Shown here in pieces: positions 34,544-46,151 of a stretch of DNA of 64,000 bases. How positions within the stretch are numbered: the first letter of the stretch is position 1; every line of letters starts with the position of its first letter. Both the position numbers and the translations under genes were made by a program. The stretch comes from Chelonoidis abingdonii. Taxonomy: Eukaryota > Chordata > Testudines > Testudinidae. Where the stretch lies: the NCBI RefSeq assembly GCF_003597395.2, contig NC_133771.1:139835473-139899472 (forward strand), read 5' to 3'. Below the pieces are notes generated by a model. That model was not told where the DNA came from, ran no database searches, and saw nothing but the letters and a program-made list of their open reading frames with translations.

Positions 34544-36933
34544 ATGCATATATAAATGTATTAAATAGCTATGTAATTGGCACCAGCCCTGGGAAGTGTT
34601 ATGACAAATTACCTATTATAAGTTATGTCACTTTAAGAAGAGCTGTCTGATAGGAGGAGCCTGAAACTTGAAGCTGTCTGCCAGAAGTTTCTCTAACTCA
34701 CTGATTGAAACCAGAGTATGGCTGCTGCAGCAGGAAACACCTATATTTTCGGTCTGGGATCAGCGAGAAATCCAGGGACTACATTAGATTAAATAAGGAT
34801 TTTAGTTAAACTAAATTTGTCCTCTTAAGGAGATTGATGGGCAAAGCTGCAGGCAAGGCTTTTCATGACTGATGGCCTGTGGAGAGTAATTTATCGAGCA
34901 CAGGCCCAAGGGCCTGCTGGAGCTGTGCTTGTAATATGCCATTGGATCTGTGCTTGTGGATACTGTAGGACCAATAACACTGAATTTATTATTATTTTGC
35001 TAATAGAGTACTAGAGAATGCACAACAGCTCAGGGATTATCTATTTGTGCTAAAATGTACATTGTACTGTAGGTTCTTATACTGACTGATTATAATATAT
35101 ATATAAAAAAAATTATAACATGGTGGTATATATGGATTTCTTCCTATTGTTCATTAGTGCCATACTTCCGTATTTGGGTTAACTTAAAAATCAGCCTCAG
35201 CCAAACAAACTAATGGTATTAACTAAGGAAGCGAGGCGGATGAAGACTAACTAAAAGAGGCACTCCACATTGTCTCAGAAAGGAATCTGCTGTAGGGGCT
35301 CGAAGAGGGCAGAGTGAATAGTTACTGCAGGACTAGCTCTGTCAACAAATTAAAAACTTCCTATCTCAGTCTTGTGCATCATCATAGTGGGACTGACATG
35401 TATGATACAGCACAACCTAATTTAGGCAATATAAACAAACCTGGAGTAATTTTGCAACTACGGTATTCTTTGATCCTCAACACATTGCTTCTTTTGCAGA
35501 AAAATTGACCAGCATCAAAACAAATGATCAGTTTTAAAATAAAATGGGGAACTAATGACCAAGAAGAAAATACTTTTGTAATTAGTGTTATCCACTAGGC
35601 CTTCTAGAATATTACAGCTTTATCTAGGTCTTGATTCTTCATTAATTGAAACAGGAAGACTAGCTTCTTTGCTCTCTTAGCTCACTAGTTCTTCAAATTC
35701 AAATGAACTGTTATGTAGTCAAGAAAACAGTCCCTCTATATGTAAGGGGGCAAGTGCCGTTAAAGCTGGTATACCACTTAAATACAAGCTGTCCCTAGGT
35801 GACCTGTTAGCAATTTCTACCAGTTCACTGGCTGAATTTTCTTTGGCAGCCAACAATACTTTGGAGTGATTCATCTTCAGCTTTCAAACTGATTATGCGT
35901 CATAGGATTGACAGTTAGATGCCCTTGCCATAGAAGAATCCATCCCTCCTACAGTTAGACATCAGTCCAGCACTGTAGTTCTGATCTTTCAAATGAGATG
36001 GAGGAGCTAAAGATTTGAAAACACTTCAGAACAAACAAGAACACTTAAAAATTAGTATTTGAAGAACAAAAGTAAGTGATACTTTGTTCTTACATAGCCT
36101 CTTTTGGGACTGTTAATGAGGTCAGCTCTCTTTAGCTATGTGGGATGAGATCATTACTGTACCTTCTCGCAAAATTGCGCAGTATTATTAAATCTGAATG
36201 ACTCTAAAGTCTGTAGCATGTCATAAAGTAACTAATGTTACTTCTGTATGCTGCCTTTTATTCAGGTTTCCCAAGAGTTTTATATATTCACCTAAATTAT
36301 ATAATTTATATCCTAATCTGTGTTCCTCATTGTACCCCACACACCACATAGAATGTTCGAAGCAAGTCACACAGAAACAAGATTAAACATTAAACCAACA
36401 AACGCAGCAGACATGCTCAGTATGAAAGCAGGCTCTGCAGCTTTAAAGGTAATGTGCAAGGTGGGGGAAGGGGCTCTTGGACATTCTTTTACTTGTTATG
36501 TAAAAGAGGTCTGAAAGTCTTAGTTTTTTTAACAATAGAAATTCAAGTCCTATCTAGCCTGGGCGGGTATAACTGGATAACATAGTGAAATGATTTCAGA
36601 AGAGCCAAAAGAATGAAAGTTGAGCTGTTGAAAAAGGCAAGATTTTTGGCCAGAATTTTAAAAAACACTTCAGGGTTTAACACCTTTTTAAGTTTAGTAA
36701 CTTTTTTAGAGTGTGAAGGATTCAAACACTATCTCTCCTTTAACTAAAGTGTTACAGCTCACACACATGCCTAGATCCCCAAACAGGTCCCTGAAGTTTA
36801 AGGGGGAAAAAAAAATAAAAAAAAGACCAAGCTTGACATGCCTGATTTTCTTCTAAAGTCAAAATCAAGCAGAAAAGACTGGATTCCTCAATAATTTTTT
36901 AAACTAAAATACTTTTCAGGTCACTTTTAAGAG
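34544..36933. other. Intronic/upstream sequence, mostly unique
   Basis: An (AT)-rich microsatellite-like patch lies at 35093-35107. Positions 34600-34990 have a denser, LTR-like texture but no defined ends. No gene recognised. Confidence 0.35.
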
Positions 36934-37648
36934 AGGGACGGGCAAACTTTTTGGTCTGAGGGCTACATCTGGGTACGGAAATTGTATGGCGGGCCATGAA
37001 TGCTCAGAAAATTGGGGATTGGGGTGTGGGAGAGGGTGAGGGCTGTGGGGTGGGGCAGAAATGAGGAGTTCAAGGTGTGGGAGGGGGCTCCAGACTGGGG
37101 CAGGTGGGGGGGGGCTCCAGCTGGGAGTGTGGGCTATGGGGTGGGGCTGGGGATGAGGGGTTGGCATGCAGGAGGGTGCTCTGGGGTGGGACCAAAGGGC
37201 TCAGAGGATAGGAGGGGGATCAGGGCTAGGGCAGGGGATTGGGGTGCAGGAGGGAGTCAGGGGTGCAGGCTCCAGGTGGCACTTACCTCAAGCAGGTCCC
37301 GGAAGCAGCGGCATGTCCCCTTTCCGGCTCCTATGCAGAGGCATGGCCAGGTGGGTCTGCATGCTGCCCTGTCCACAGGCACTGCCGCTCCCAATGGCTG
37401 CAGTTCCCAGCCAATGGGAGCTGCAGAGCCGGCGCTTGGGGCAGGGGCAACATACGGAGCCCCCAGCTGCCTCTATGTGTAGGAGCCAGAGGGGGGGACC
37501 TGCCACTGCTTCGGAGCCACATGGTGCTACAGTATGTGTGGAGTAGGGCAAGCCCCAGACCCTGCTACCCAGTGGGAGCTCAAGGGCCAGGTTAAAACTT
37601 CTAAAGGGCCGGATGTGTCCTCCGGGCCATAGTTTGGGTAAGCCCCTG
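36934..37648. mobile_element. hAT non-autonomous element, G-rich core
   Basis: The left end agggacgggcaaacttttt and the right end atagtttgggtaagcccctg are inverted and match the end-family of 23915-24589. The core (37020-37270) is an irregular G-rich tract with repeated 'ggctgggg'/'gggggctcca' units. A following part carries 'cccagccaatgggagctgc'. Target duplication not clear. Confidence 0.7.
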
Positions 37649-38460
37649 TGGTAAGCCTTCTTATGCCCTGCATGTCCTTCACAATTTAAGTAGGTTGCAC
37701 CCATGCTGCAGCTGAGTTGGCACTTGTTGCACTTACCTATTCTTCAAATTTTAGCATGCCTTAACTGCCCCAATCCATGAATATTGAAAAAAAATTGAAT
37801 AGTGGAAAGCAAAGGTTCAAAACCAAGAGACTACAGCAAGATCTGAGGCACGGTTTGCTTAGAGGAGCAAAAGACAACTGTGCAATTCCTGCCTCCAGCT
37901 CTAGCACTCAATCCCCAACTAAATCAGATATTTCAATTGTCCAAATGAATAATACTTTTGAAGGTTACAGGGAGTCAATCATCTTACATCAGATTCAGCT
38001 CTCTACCCCCTATTGGTCAATTAAATTTGCTTTCTTATGCAGCAGATTGCTTAAGGTATTCAGACAGACTATAGCATTTCATTTAGTTTTATTGAGACTT
38101 GTTAGAATGTAAGCATGATCTATTCAGTCTCAACGACTGCCTCTTCAGAGATGGCTAATTATTAAACTATTTTGACTCTACGCTGCTGAAGTTGTGCAAC
38201 TGAGTCTGATTAGCTGAGATGACGGATTATTGAACAGGGTGATGATAAAGGCTACTTCCCCTGAAAAACAGGTATTTAAGTTTCTTTGGATAACACTGGT
38301 AAACCCAAATAACCATTTAATCCAGTGATTTCTATCTTAACCCCTTACATCTAGATCAATACTTGTAGAGTACAATTTCACTTCTAACACCCAACACATA
38401 AAAAAATATTACTACTTGCACTACTGCAAGTTACATTTGGTTTCACATTTGAACCTCTAA
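37649..38460. other. Intronic/upstream sequence, no recognised feature
   Basis: AT-rich, no exon or repeat supported. Confidence 0.35.
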
Positions 38461-39082
38461 GGGCAAGTGTACACTACAGTGCTCAGGACCGGCGCTAGGG
38501 TTTCTCGCGCCCTAGGTGCACGGCATTTCGCTGCCCCCCGCACTGATCCCGCGGCTCCGGTGCCTGCGGAGGGTCCGTTGGTCCGTGGCTATGGTGGAGC
38601 TGCCGCAGACATGCCTGCGGGAGGTCCACCGGAGCCGCGGGAGCAGCCGACCGTCCGCAGGCACGACTGTGGCAGCTCCACCGGAGCCGCGGACCAACAG
38701 ACCCTCCGCTGGCATGCCTGTGGCAGGTCAACCGGAGCCGCCTGCCACCCCCTGGCAAAATGTTGCCCCCCGAATAATCCTGGCGCCCTAGGCGATTGCC
38801 TAGGCTGCCTAAATGATAGCGCTGGTCCTGACAGTGCTACATTGGTGCAGCTGTGCCGCTGTAGCGCTTGTGGTGAAGATGCACTATGCCAATGGGAAAG
38901 CACTCTCCTATCCGCATAATTACTCCACTTCAGAGAGAAGCAGAAGCTATGTCTCTCTCTCCTGCTGACATAGTGCCAGTGTGAACAGTGTGAAACTTAT
39001 GTCGCTGTGTGTGTGGGGGGGGGCAGGGTGTTTCACATCCCTGAGTGATATAAGTTATATCAACTGTAGTGTGGACCTGCCC
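38461..39082. mobile_element. Harbinger-type MITE with TAA duplication, carrying a nested hAT
   Basis: The ends GGGCAAGTGTACACTACAG and CTGTAGTGTGGACCTGCCC are inverted, with exact TAA flanks at 38458-38460 and 39083-39085. The body around 38850-39080 resembles the body of the 3736-4377 element ('gctgacatagtgccagtg', 'gatataagttatatcaac'). The middle is a separate hAT insertion. Confidence 0.85.
38484..38830. mobile_element. hAT non-autonomous element with exact 8-bp duplication, nested
   Basis: The ends CAGGACCGGCGCTAGGG and TAGCGCTGGTCCTG are inverted. ACAGTGCT is duplicated exactly at 38476-38483 and 38831-38838, showing insertion into a pre-existing MITE. The GC-rich interior has alternating 'ccgcgg' and 'gccggtgg'-like repeats that open long frames on both strands; these are not genes. 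Confidence 0.9.
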
Positions 39083-39618
39083 TAATTTACTCCCACTTGT
39101 CTACAACTGTCTTACACACAGGCCGAATCTGACGAATTCTTCCTCAAAACACAAACTATTTTGCTGCTCTCCTAATAAACTTTCAGTTTTCTCACTGTCA
39201 CCACATAAAGCGTCCATACACTAGAAACGGACAAGGCTTAAAGTACTGCCTCCAAGAGTTTTGAGACAGACCAGCTTGTGAGGGGAAGACTTTCTTCAGT
39301 TTTTTCATAGCTAAGCACAACTGCAGCGAGCTCCGCACAAGAGAACTGCCCACAGAGCTTACTGCAGGATCAGGGCCTCAGTCAACAAAACTACACTGAA
39401 TATTATAGGGAAAGCTGCTGTTTATACTTTAAGTAACTCTAGTGGGAACCTCAGTTACAACTATCCAATGTAGCTAAAAAGGGACATCAACTTAATTGTT
39501 CCTGTTATTGTAAGTATAAATTTATCAGCAAAAACATATTACTAGAACAGACTACTTACATTTATGCAGTTTGTTGAACTTTATATCTAACATGATTCAT
39601 ATTCAATTTCACTGTATA
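39083..39618. other. No recognised feature
   Basis: AT-rich, nothing supported. Confidence 0.35.
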
Positions 39619-39981
39619 CAGTAGAACCTCAGAGTTAGGATCATCTAGGTTGTTTCTAACTCTGAATAAAACATTATGGTCCTTCTTTCAAAAAGTTTAC
39701 AATTGAACATTGATTAATACAGCTTTGAAACTTTACTACACGGAAGAAAATTGCTGCTTTTAACTATCTTAATTTAAATGAAACAAGCACAAAAACAGTT
39801 TCCTGACCTTGTCAAATCTTTTTTTAAAAACTTTCCCTTTACTTTTAGCAGTTTACATTTAACAAAATAATGTACTGTATGGACTTGGAGGGGAGAGGGT
39901 GTCTCTGCTGCCGCCTGATTGCATACCTCTAGTTTTAAATGTGTGGTTGACCAGTGAGTTCATAACTCTGAGGTTCTATTG
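39619..39981 (-). mobile_element. Tigger-like MITE, sister of 4005-4361
   Basis: The ends CAGTAGAACCTCAGAG and CTCTGAGGTTCTATTG are inverted, with TA at 39617-39618 and a mutated TT at the right. The core reverse-complements that of the copy at 4005-4361. Confidence 0.75.
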
Positions 39982-40494
39982 TTGTTTCCTTTGTGTGAGG
40001 AACCTTCACAGAACAACAGTGGCAACAAATACTTGTTTAAAAAAGTGTTAAGTCACAAATTGGCATAACTCCTTCATAGCAGGTATGACACTTGAAACTA
40101 AGGCCTTGGCTACACTGGAGAGTTGCAGCGCTGTAAACCCACCACCTGCGCTGCAACTTACTCACCATCCACACTTGCAAGGCACATACAGTGCTGCATC
40201 TCCCTGATTGCAGCGCTGGCTGTACTCCTGCTCTACTTGGGGTATAAGGATTGCAGCGCTGGTGACGCAGCGCTGCTCCGCACGTGTGGCCACCAAAAGC
40301 GCTGTAATTGGCCTCCAGGGTATTAGGAGGTATTCCAGAATGCCTGTTCAGCCACTCAGCTCATCAATTCGCACTCTACTGCCCTGGCCTCAGGTGACCC
40401 GCCCTTTAAATGCCCCGGGAATTTTAAAAATCCCCTTCCTGTTTGCTCAGCCAGGTGTGGAGAGCAATCAATCAGTGAATCTTTCCAGGTGACC

Positions 40495-42334
40495 ATGCCT
40501 CCACGAGCCAAATGAGCCCCAGCATGGAGCAATGGCAAGCTGCTGGACCTCATCAGTGTTTGGGGTGAGGAAGCTGTGCAGTCACAGCTGCGCTCCAGCT
40601 GTAGGAATTACGATATCTATGGGCAGATCTCAAGGGACATGCTGGAAAGGGGCCATGACCGGGATGCGGTGCAGTGCAGGCTTAAAGTAAACAAGCTGTG
40701 GAGTGTCTATTGCAAAGCCCTCGAGGGAAACTGCCGCTCAGGTGCTGCCCCCACGACCTGCCGTTTTTACAAGGAGCTGGACACAATACTTCGGGGTGAC
40801 CCCACTGCCAATCCGACGACCACGATGGACTCTTCAGAGCGGGGGGGGAGCGGGGGAGGAAACCGAAAGTGAGGGTACTGGGGTGGGAGGAGACACCCCG
40901 GAGTCCCAGGAGGCATGCAGCCAGGAGCTCTTCTCAAGCCAGGAGGAAGGTAGCCAGTCACAGCAGCTGGACCTAGTCGGAGAAGGACAAGCAGAGGAGC
41001 GGGTTCCCGGTAAGCAGCTTTTAGTTTCAGGATGCAAATGTTTCGGGAGAGGAGGGGGTGTTTGGGCTGCATGCATGCATGCCTAGATGTGGAATAGCCC
41101 ATTGATGTGGTCTATCACGTCGCGGTAATCGGCCTCGGTAATCTCTTCAAAAGTTTCAGCCAGAGCGTGGGCAATGCGCTTGCGGAAGTTTATAGGGAGA
41201 GCCACCGTGGCCCTTATCCCAGTCAGGCTAACGCGTCCGCGCCACTGTGCCACGAGGGACGGAGGGACCATTGCTGCACACAGGCAAGCTGCATAGGGGC
41301 CAGGGCAGAATCCGCATTGCTGTAGAAGACCCTCCCGCTCTTCGTAGGTAACCCGCAGCAGCAAGATATCTTCCAGGATTAACTCCTGTGCAAAATGTTG
41401 GGAGAGTGTTCAGTGTAGGTGCCCCCTGCAGCATTTTGCTCTCCCCCATGCACAGAAACCCCTGCACAGCCCTGAAGCAATCATTCCCCCTTCCCAGGTG
41501 ACCCGCAGAAGCGAGATAGCTTCCAGGATTAACTCCTGTGGAAGATGTTGGGAGAGTGTTCAGCGTAGGTGCCCCCTGCAGCATTTTGCTCTCCCCAATG
41601 CACAGAAACCCCTGTACAGAACTGAAGCAATCATTCCTCTTTACTCACCATTTCCTGCCTCCTGTGGGTTAGGTGCGCTCTGTTTGGTAGGGAAAAGTAT
41701 GCTAAAGTGAAGACTGTAAACTCCTTCACTGTGTGGGAATAACTGTCTGGGTGAGATTATAAACAATGCAGCCTGTGTCTTGTTTTAACTGTTGCCATTT
41801 CTGTCTTTCGAACAGTGTCCATGACTACTGGACTGCCCGTATCATCCACTGGGCAGAGGCTACAAAACCTCAGGAAGAAACCGAGAAAAAGCAAAGAAGA
41901 CATGCTTAAAGCAGTTATGGATCACTCTGCCAGAGAGAGTAAAAAACTGCAGGACTGGAGACAAAGGGAAAGCATGCTCCGTCAGAGAAACGCAGCGGCT
42001 AAGAAGAAAAGCACAAAGTAGCTGATAAGCATCCTGGCGCACCAAACGGACTATATCCAGTCACTCGTAGCCATGCAGGCAGAGCACTACCGTGCCGGCC
42101 CCCCCGTCCCAAAGCTCTTTCCCTTGTGCCCCAATGTCAGCTCCAAACCCCCTTCCCCAGCATCCAGGTTCTTACCACCACCAGCTGCCCCCAACACCTG
42201 TACGTTCACCAACCAGCCCTGAGAACTACGACCCTTACCCTCTGCACTCAACCCCCCTCACCATGCAGTATAGGCATCCTGAAGTGCAGCAGTCATTGCA
42301 CAGCACTCCAGACAGGACATATTCTAACCTGTGA
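40495..42334 (+). pseudogene. Harbinger Myb/SANT-like DNA-binding protein gene, two exons, disabled
   Basis: The frame starts MPPRAK at 40495 and meets TGA at 40513 where CGA is likely ancestral. It then continues NGKLLDLISVWGEEAVQSQL and runs through NVYGQISRD-like and NKLWSVYCKALEGN motifs to about 40845, the typical Myb/SANT-like trihelix seen as the partner protein of Harbinger transposases. A slippage in a G-run near 40843-40860 moves the frame to an acidic Ser/Glu segment ending at a donor (ccg|gtaagc) at 41009. The acceptor (tttcgaacag) at 41815 starts exon 2, which encodes a basic/coiled segment (KKPRKSKEDMLKAVMDHSAR). TAG at 42019 probably replaces CAG. The frame goes on and shifts in a C-run near 42100 into a Pro-rich tail that stops at 42334. 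AATAAA lies at 42415. Proposed role: nuclear import and binding of transposon ends with the transposase. Confidence 0.8.
41348..41643. repeat. Tandem duplication, 150-bp unit, two copies
   Basis: The unit starting gtaacccgcagcagcaagat at 41348 recurs as gtgacccgcagaagcgagat at 41498. Both contain 'tccaggattaactcctgtg' and 'gtgccccctgcagcattttg'. It lies in the intron of the Myb/SANT-like gene of the transposon. Confidence 0.9.
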
Positions 42335-42414
42335 CTGTAGTTCACCACCCCACCCCCTGCCCTTTTAGGTTCCCAAAATGTTGTGTTGTCTGTCAAGAAA
42401 GTTATTTTCTTTTC

Positions 42415-42452
42415 AATAAATGAATTTCTTGGCTTTGAAAACAGTCTTTATT
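42415..42452. terminator. Convergent polyadenylation signals of the Harbinger genes
   Basis: AATAAA on the plus strand at 42415-42420 (Myb/SANT-like gene) and AATAAA on the minus strand at 42447-42452 (transposase) are only about 26 bp apart. The two transcripts would have overlapping 3' ends. Confidence 0.7.
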
Positions 42453-42573
42453 ATTGCAGAAAGTGAAAGATACCATAGCCCAGGAAAGAAACAGGCACTG
42501 CAAATCATTTTAGGAAAAACAGATTCCTACTATTGTAACCACTGCACTTCACTCCCGTGCAAGGCACCAAACA

Positions 42574-43813
42574 TTACTGTTGGTTTTCAGCCTCAAATTC
42601 CTCCCTCAAGGCATCCCTAATCCTTGTAGCCCTGTGCTGGGCCTCTCTAGTAGCCCTGCTCTCTGGCTGTGCAAATTCAGCCTCCAGGCGTTGAACCTCA
42701 GAGGTCCATTCCTGACTGAATGTTTCACCCTTCCCTTCACAAATATTATGGAGGGTACAGCACGCGGATATAACCGCAGGGATGCTGCTTTCCCCCAAGT
42801 CTAGCTTCCATACAGAGATCTCCAGCGCCCTTTTAAACGGCCAAAAGCACACTCCACAGTCATTCGCACCGGCTCAGCCTGTAGTTGAACCGGTCCTTGC
42901 TCCTGTCAAGCTTCCCTGTATACGGTTTCATGAGCCAAGGCATTAACGGGTAAGCGGGGTCTCCAAGGATCACAATGGGCATTTCGACGTCCCCTACTGT
43001 GATCTTCCGGTCTGGGAAAAAAGTCCCGCCTGCATCTTCCTGAACAGGCCACTGTTCCGAAAGATGCGTGCATCATGCACCTTTCCAGGCCAGCCTGTGT
43101 TAATGTCAATGAAACGCCCACGGTGATCCACAAGCGCCTGGAGAACCATAGAGAAATACCCCTTCCGATTAATGTACTCAGATGCTAGGTGGGGTGGTGC
43201 CAGAATAGGAATATGCGTCCCATCTATCGCCCCTCCACAGTTAGGGAAACCCATTTGTGCAAAGCCATCCACAATGTCCTGCACGTTCCCAGAGTCACGG
43301 TTCTTCTTAGCAGGATGCGATTAATGGCCCTGCAAACTTGCATCAACACGATTCCAACGGTCGACTTTCCCACTCCAAACTGGTTCCCGGACCGATCGGT
43401 AGCTGTCTGGAGTTGCCAGCTTCCAGACTGCAATAGCCACCCGCTTCTCCACCGGCAGGGCAGCTCTCAATCTCGTGTCCTTGCGCCGCAGGGGTGGGGG
43501 CGAGCTCCTCACACAGTCCCATGAAAGTGGCTTTTCTCATCCGAAAGTTCTGCAGCCACTGCTCGTCAACCCAGACTTCCATGACGATGTGATCCCACCA
43601 CTCAGTGCTTGTTTCCCGAGCCCAAAAGCAGCGTTCCACGGTGCTGAGCATTTCTGTGAATGCCACAAGCAATTTAGTGTCACACGCACCAGGCGACTCG
43701 ATATCATCGTCGGACTCCTCACTGTCACTTTGGAGCTGAAAGAATAGCTCAACTGCCAAACGTGATGTGCTGGCGACAGTCATCAACAAAGTCCTCAGCA
43801 GCTCGGGCTCCAT
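42574..43813 (-). pseudogene. Harbinger DDE transposase (HARBI1-like), frameshifted
   Basis: Read from MEPELLRTLL at 43813. An N-terminal acidic stretch leads to WVDEQWLQNFRMRKATF (about 43530-43580) and then, after shifts, VEKRVAIAVWKLATPDSYRS and VGKSTVGIVLMQVCRAI. The DDE domain follows: GGAIDGTHIPI (first Asp near 43222), the block INTGWPGKVHDARIF (about 43060-43105), GDPAYPLMPWL (about 42935-42968) and TVECAFGRLKG (Glu near 42857), ending …EAENQQ with stop at 42574. This is the DDE_Tnp_4 layout of PIF/Harbinger. At least four frame changes separate the pieces, so no full protein can be made. Length (about 410 codons) is somewhat above that of host HARBI1. AATAAA on the minus strand lies at 42447-42452. 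Confidence 0.85.
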
Positions 43814-44151
43814 TTCCCACAGAAATCGCGCTGCACAGAGACTCACAATGGCGCCAAACGTGGACAGAGAAACTGTGAGTGCTCGGATGTGAAGCGATGC
43901 ACCACGGGGCGTTGTGACAGGAAGCGGAATGACCCGCACCCTTCTGTCCCCTTCCTACAACCCACGGCGCCAAAATGGGACGAGGTGTTCTGTGGGATAG
44001 CTGCCCACAATGCACCACCCCCAACAGCGCTGCAAATGCGGCCACACTGCAGCGCTGGTAGCTGTCAGTGTGGCCACACTGCAGCGCTTTCTCTACACAG
44101 CTGTACGAAGACAGCTGTAACTCCCAGCGTTATACAGCTGTAAGTGTACCC

Positions 44152-45157
44152 TAAGATTAAGATTTGGGGTTTTTTTTAAACTATTTCAAGTTGATACTAT
44201 CCTCTTAAACAAACCTGTTGCATCTTTTCATTGTTCCCTCATCTTGTGCCAACCAGAGATGAGAGTCAACCAGCTTTGACAGTAGTAGCCTCTTCTTCAG
44301 GTGCAGAGAGGACATTTTCTTTTCAATTTATTCAACTAGTTCAGTTCAATGACTAGCTCATATAAAGCCGAGAAACCAACCGGGAGCTGACAAGCAGGAA
44401 AACTTGTTTCCTCTCTTCCAATCCTCTGAATAAAAATAAAGTGTGAGAATAAGAACTACTACTTCTAAAATCTTGAAGGACAGGATGACCAGAAACAATC
44501 AGTTCACTTCATTAACTACAGATTATACTTCCTCTGTTTAATAAATCAGTTTTAAATTAAAACATTAATAAATTGCAGCACATTAAGGTAGTCTTATTTA
44601 ACTAATAACCATTTTAAAATGCTGTTTGTGGATTTAATTGAATTTCATCTCCAATCCAGGTGCAGTTTGACACAAATAACAAGTTAATACTAATAAATGA
44701 GAAATGTCTCATTTTCTACCACATTAAAAATGCAAAAATTAAAAATCTAAACAAACATTAAGCTATAGAATTGCTTACAGTGTGTAGCATATCCTCTTGG
44801 CTAGCAAAAATGTACCAAACTTAGTATAAAGGCTATATTTTGTTGCAAAACATGATTTGATGGTTATGCTAATAATGAGAATCAACTTTTCTTTAGGAAA
44901 GCAGCTAAGGTACATATGCAAAACAAGATGAAAATTTATTATTTAAATTATGGTTTCCTGCTTGCTGATTTAAATCAATCTAGCCAAGTCAGGATCAAGG
45001 ATCAGTTACGCTCTCTCAAATTCAGCAACGTAAGCGCTGTGATTACCCACCAATTCAAACTGTATTTAAATTTTCTCATTTTACTGCTTTGAAGATTTTG
45101 GTATCTGATGTGGTACTCTAATTAGCACAAAACAAATCTGACAGTTTAATAATAACA
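44152..45157. other. AT-rich, no recognised feature
   Basis: No exon, RNA or repeat supported. Confidence 0.35.
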
Positions 45158-45340
45158 GAGCACCAGACAGAAAACAAAGCATTTGGATTCTAGTCTTAGC
45201 TTTGCCATGCACTTCCTGTAAAACCATAAGTCTCTACTCTCTGCATCAGCTTTCAGATGTGTAGAATGGGGGTAATACATACCTATCTCCAGGGCTACCA
45301 AGACTTCATTAATGTTTATAAAGTACTTCGAAATCCTTGG
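45158..45340 (+). mobile_element. MIR-type SINE
   Basis: Diverged but colinear: 'agagcaccagacagaaaac', 'ggattctagtcttagctttg', 'gtgtagaatgggggtaatac', 'agggctaccaagacttcatt' and 'ataaagtacttcgaaatcct'. These follow the order of the MIR/CORE-SINE body and L2-like tail. Confidence 0.8.
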
Positions 45341-46151
45341 ATAGAAAATTGTATTTTCATAATTACTATTACGTATCACCACAGAAAGCAAACATTTTAT
45401 TGAATCAAACACTTAAGAGCTGCTGATGGCTCTATTCAGAAATAATCCTGCTTCTGTATAATCCCGTCTGTATGTCTCTTCTCTTGTTCTTTATTCTTAA
45501 AGACTCTGCATGAAAGCAGGATATTCTGAATTACCGCTCTTGCTCTTTCTATCCCCACCTCCATTCCATAATCCTGTTTTAAGTCACAATCATTTCCATA
45601 GCAACCAACTGACACTTTTTGTAAGGTTTTAAAAACCAAATTTGACTGACTTTGCATTTTTATATACTGTTTTCAAGAGAAGCATATAACAGAGTGAAGT
45701 TATAGCTTAGTTAAATGTTACAGATGAACTGTTACAGAAGAATAAGGTAAGTAACTAACCTGAAACTTTTCTAAGCTCCTTTTTGAAGGAGTTTATCAGG
45801 CTTCTTCTCTAGCACAAAAATTTGAATGACCTCTTTCAGTTTTAACAAGGTCTGAAACAGACTACAACCTCTCGCACAGAAACTGAACAATTAGTCACTT
45901 CAGATTTTCAAACTTCCAAAGAACTTCTTAAAAATCAGGAAGGTTGTATATCTAGGAACAAAGAATGCAGGCTATATTTGCTTTCCAGGATACAGTGCAT
46001 ACTGTGACTCTGAAGAGGACTTAATGCACATCTGAATTTATTTAGCCCTGGTCTACACTATCACTCAAGGGTGTGCATTTTCCAAACCCCTGACCGACGC
46101 AGTTACACTAATCTAATTCCTGGCGTAGACAGCACTCTGTCGAGGGGAGGA

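Larger units (their letters stand above)
40102..44151. mobile_element. Two-gene PIF/Harbinger DNA transposon, near complete but inactivated
   Basis: About 4.05 kb, flanked by TAA at 40099-40101 and 44152-44154. The ends begin GGCCTTGGCTACACTGG and (reverse complement of the right end) GGGTACACTTACAGC. Subterminal regions on both sides carry many 'gcagcgctg' repeats in opposite orientation. Inside are a plus-strand Myb/SANT-like gene (40495-42334) and a minus-strand DDE transposase (42574-43813) meeting tail to tail with polyadenylation signals about 30 bp apart. Both genes carry disabling mutations. It is the best candidate in the window for the kind of element that mobilised the GTCTACACTA-ended MITEs. 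Confidence 0.92.

Noticed and set aside
37000..37600. GC-rich patches (also 38484-38830, 49136-49422, 52140-52560) as a CpG-island promoter
   Set aside because: Each is the interior of a transposable element with recognisable ends.
38467..38919. Long Pro/Ala/Gly-rich open frames on both strands
   Set aside because: They lie in a GC-rich hAT MITE with exact 8-bp duplication; open frames follow from composition.
42994..43284. HARBI1-like protein as a domesticated host gene
   Set aside because: It sits inside a transposon with terminal repeats and TAA duplications, and the full transposase is broken by several frame changes.
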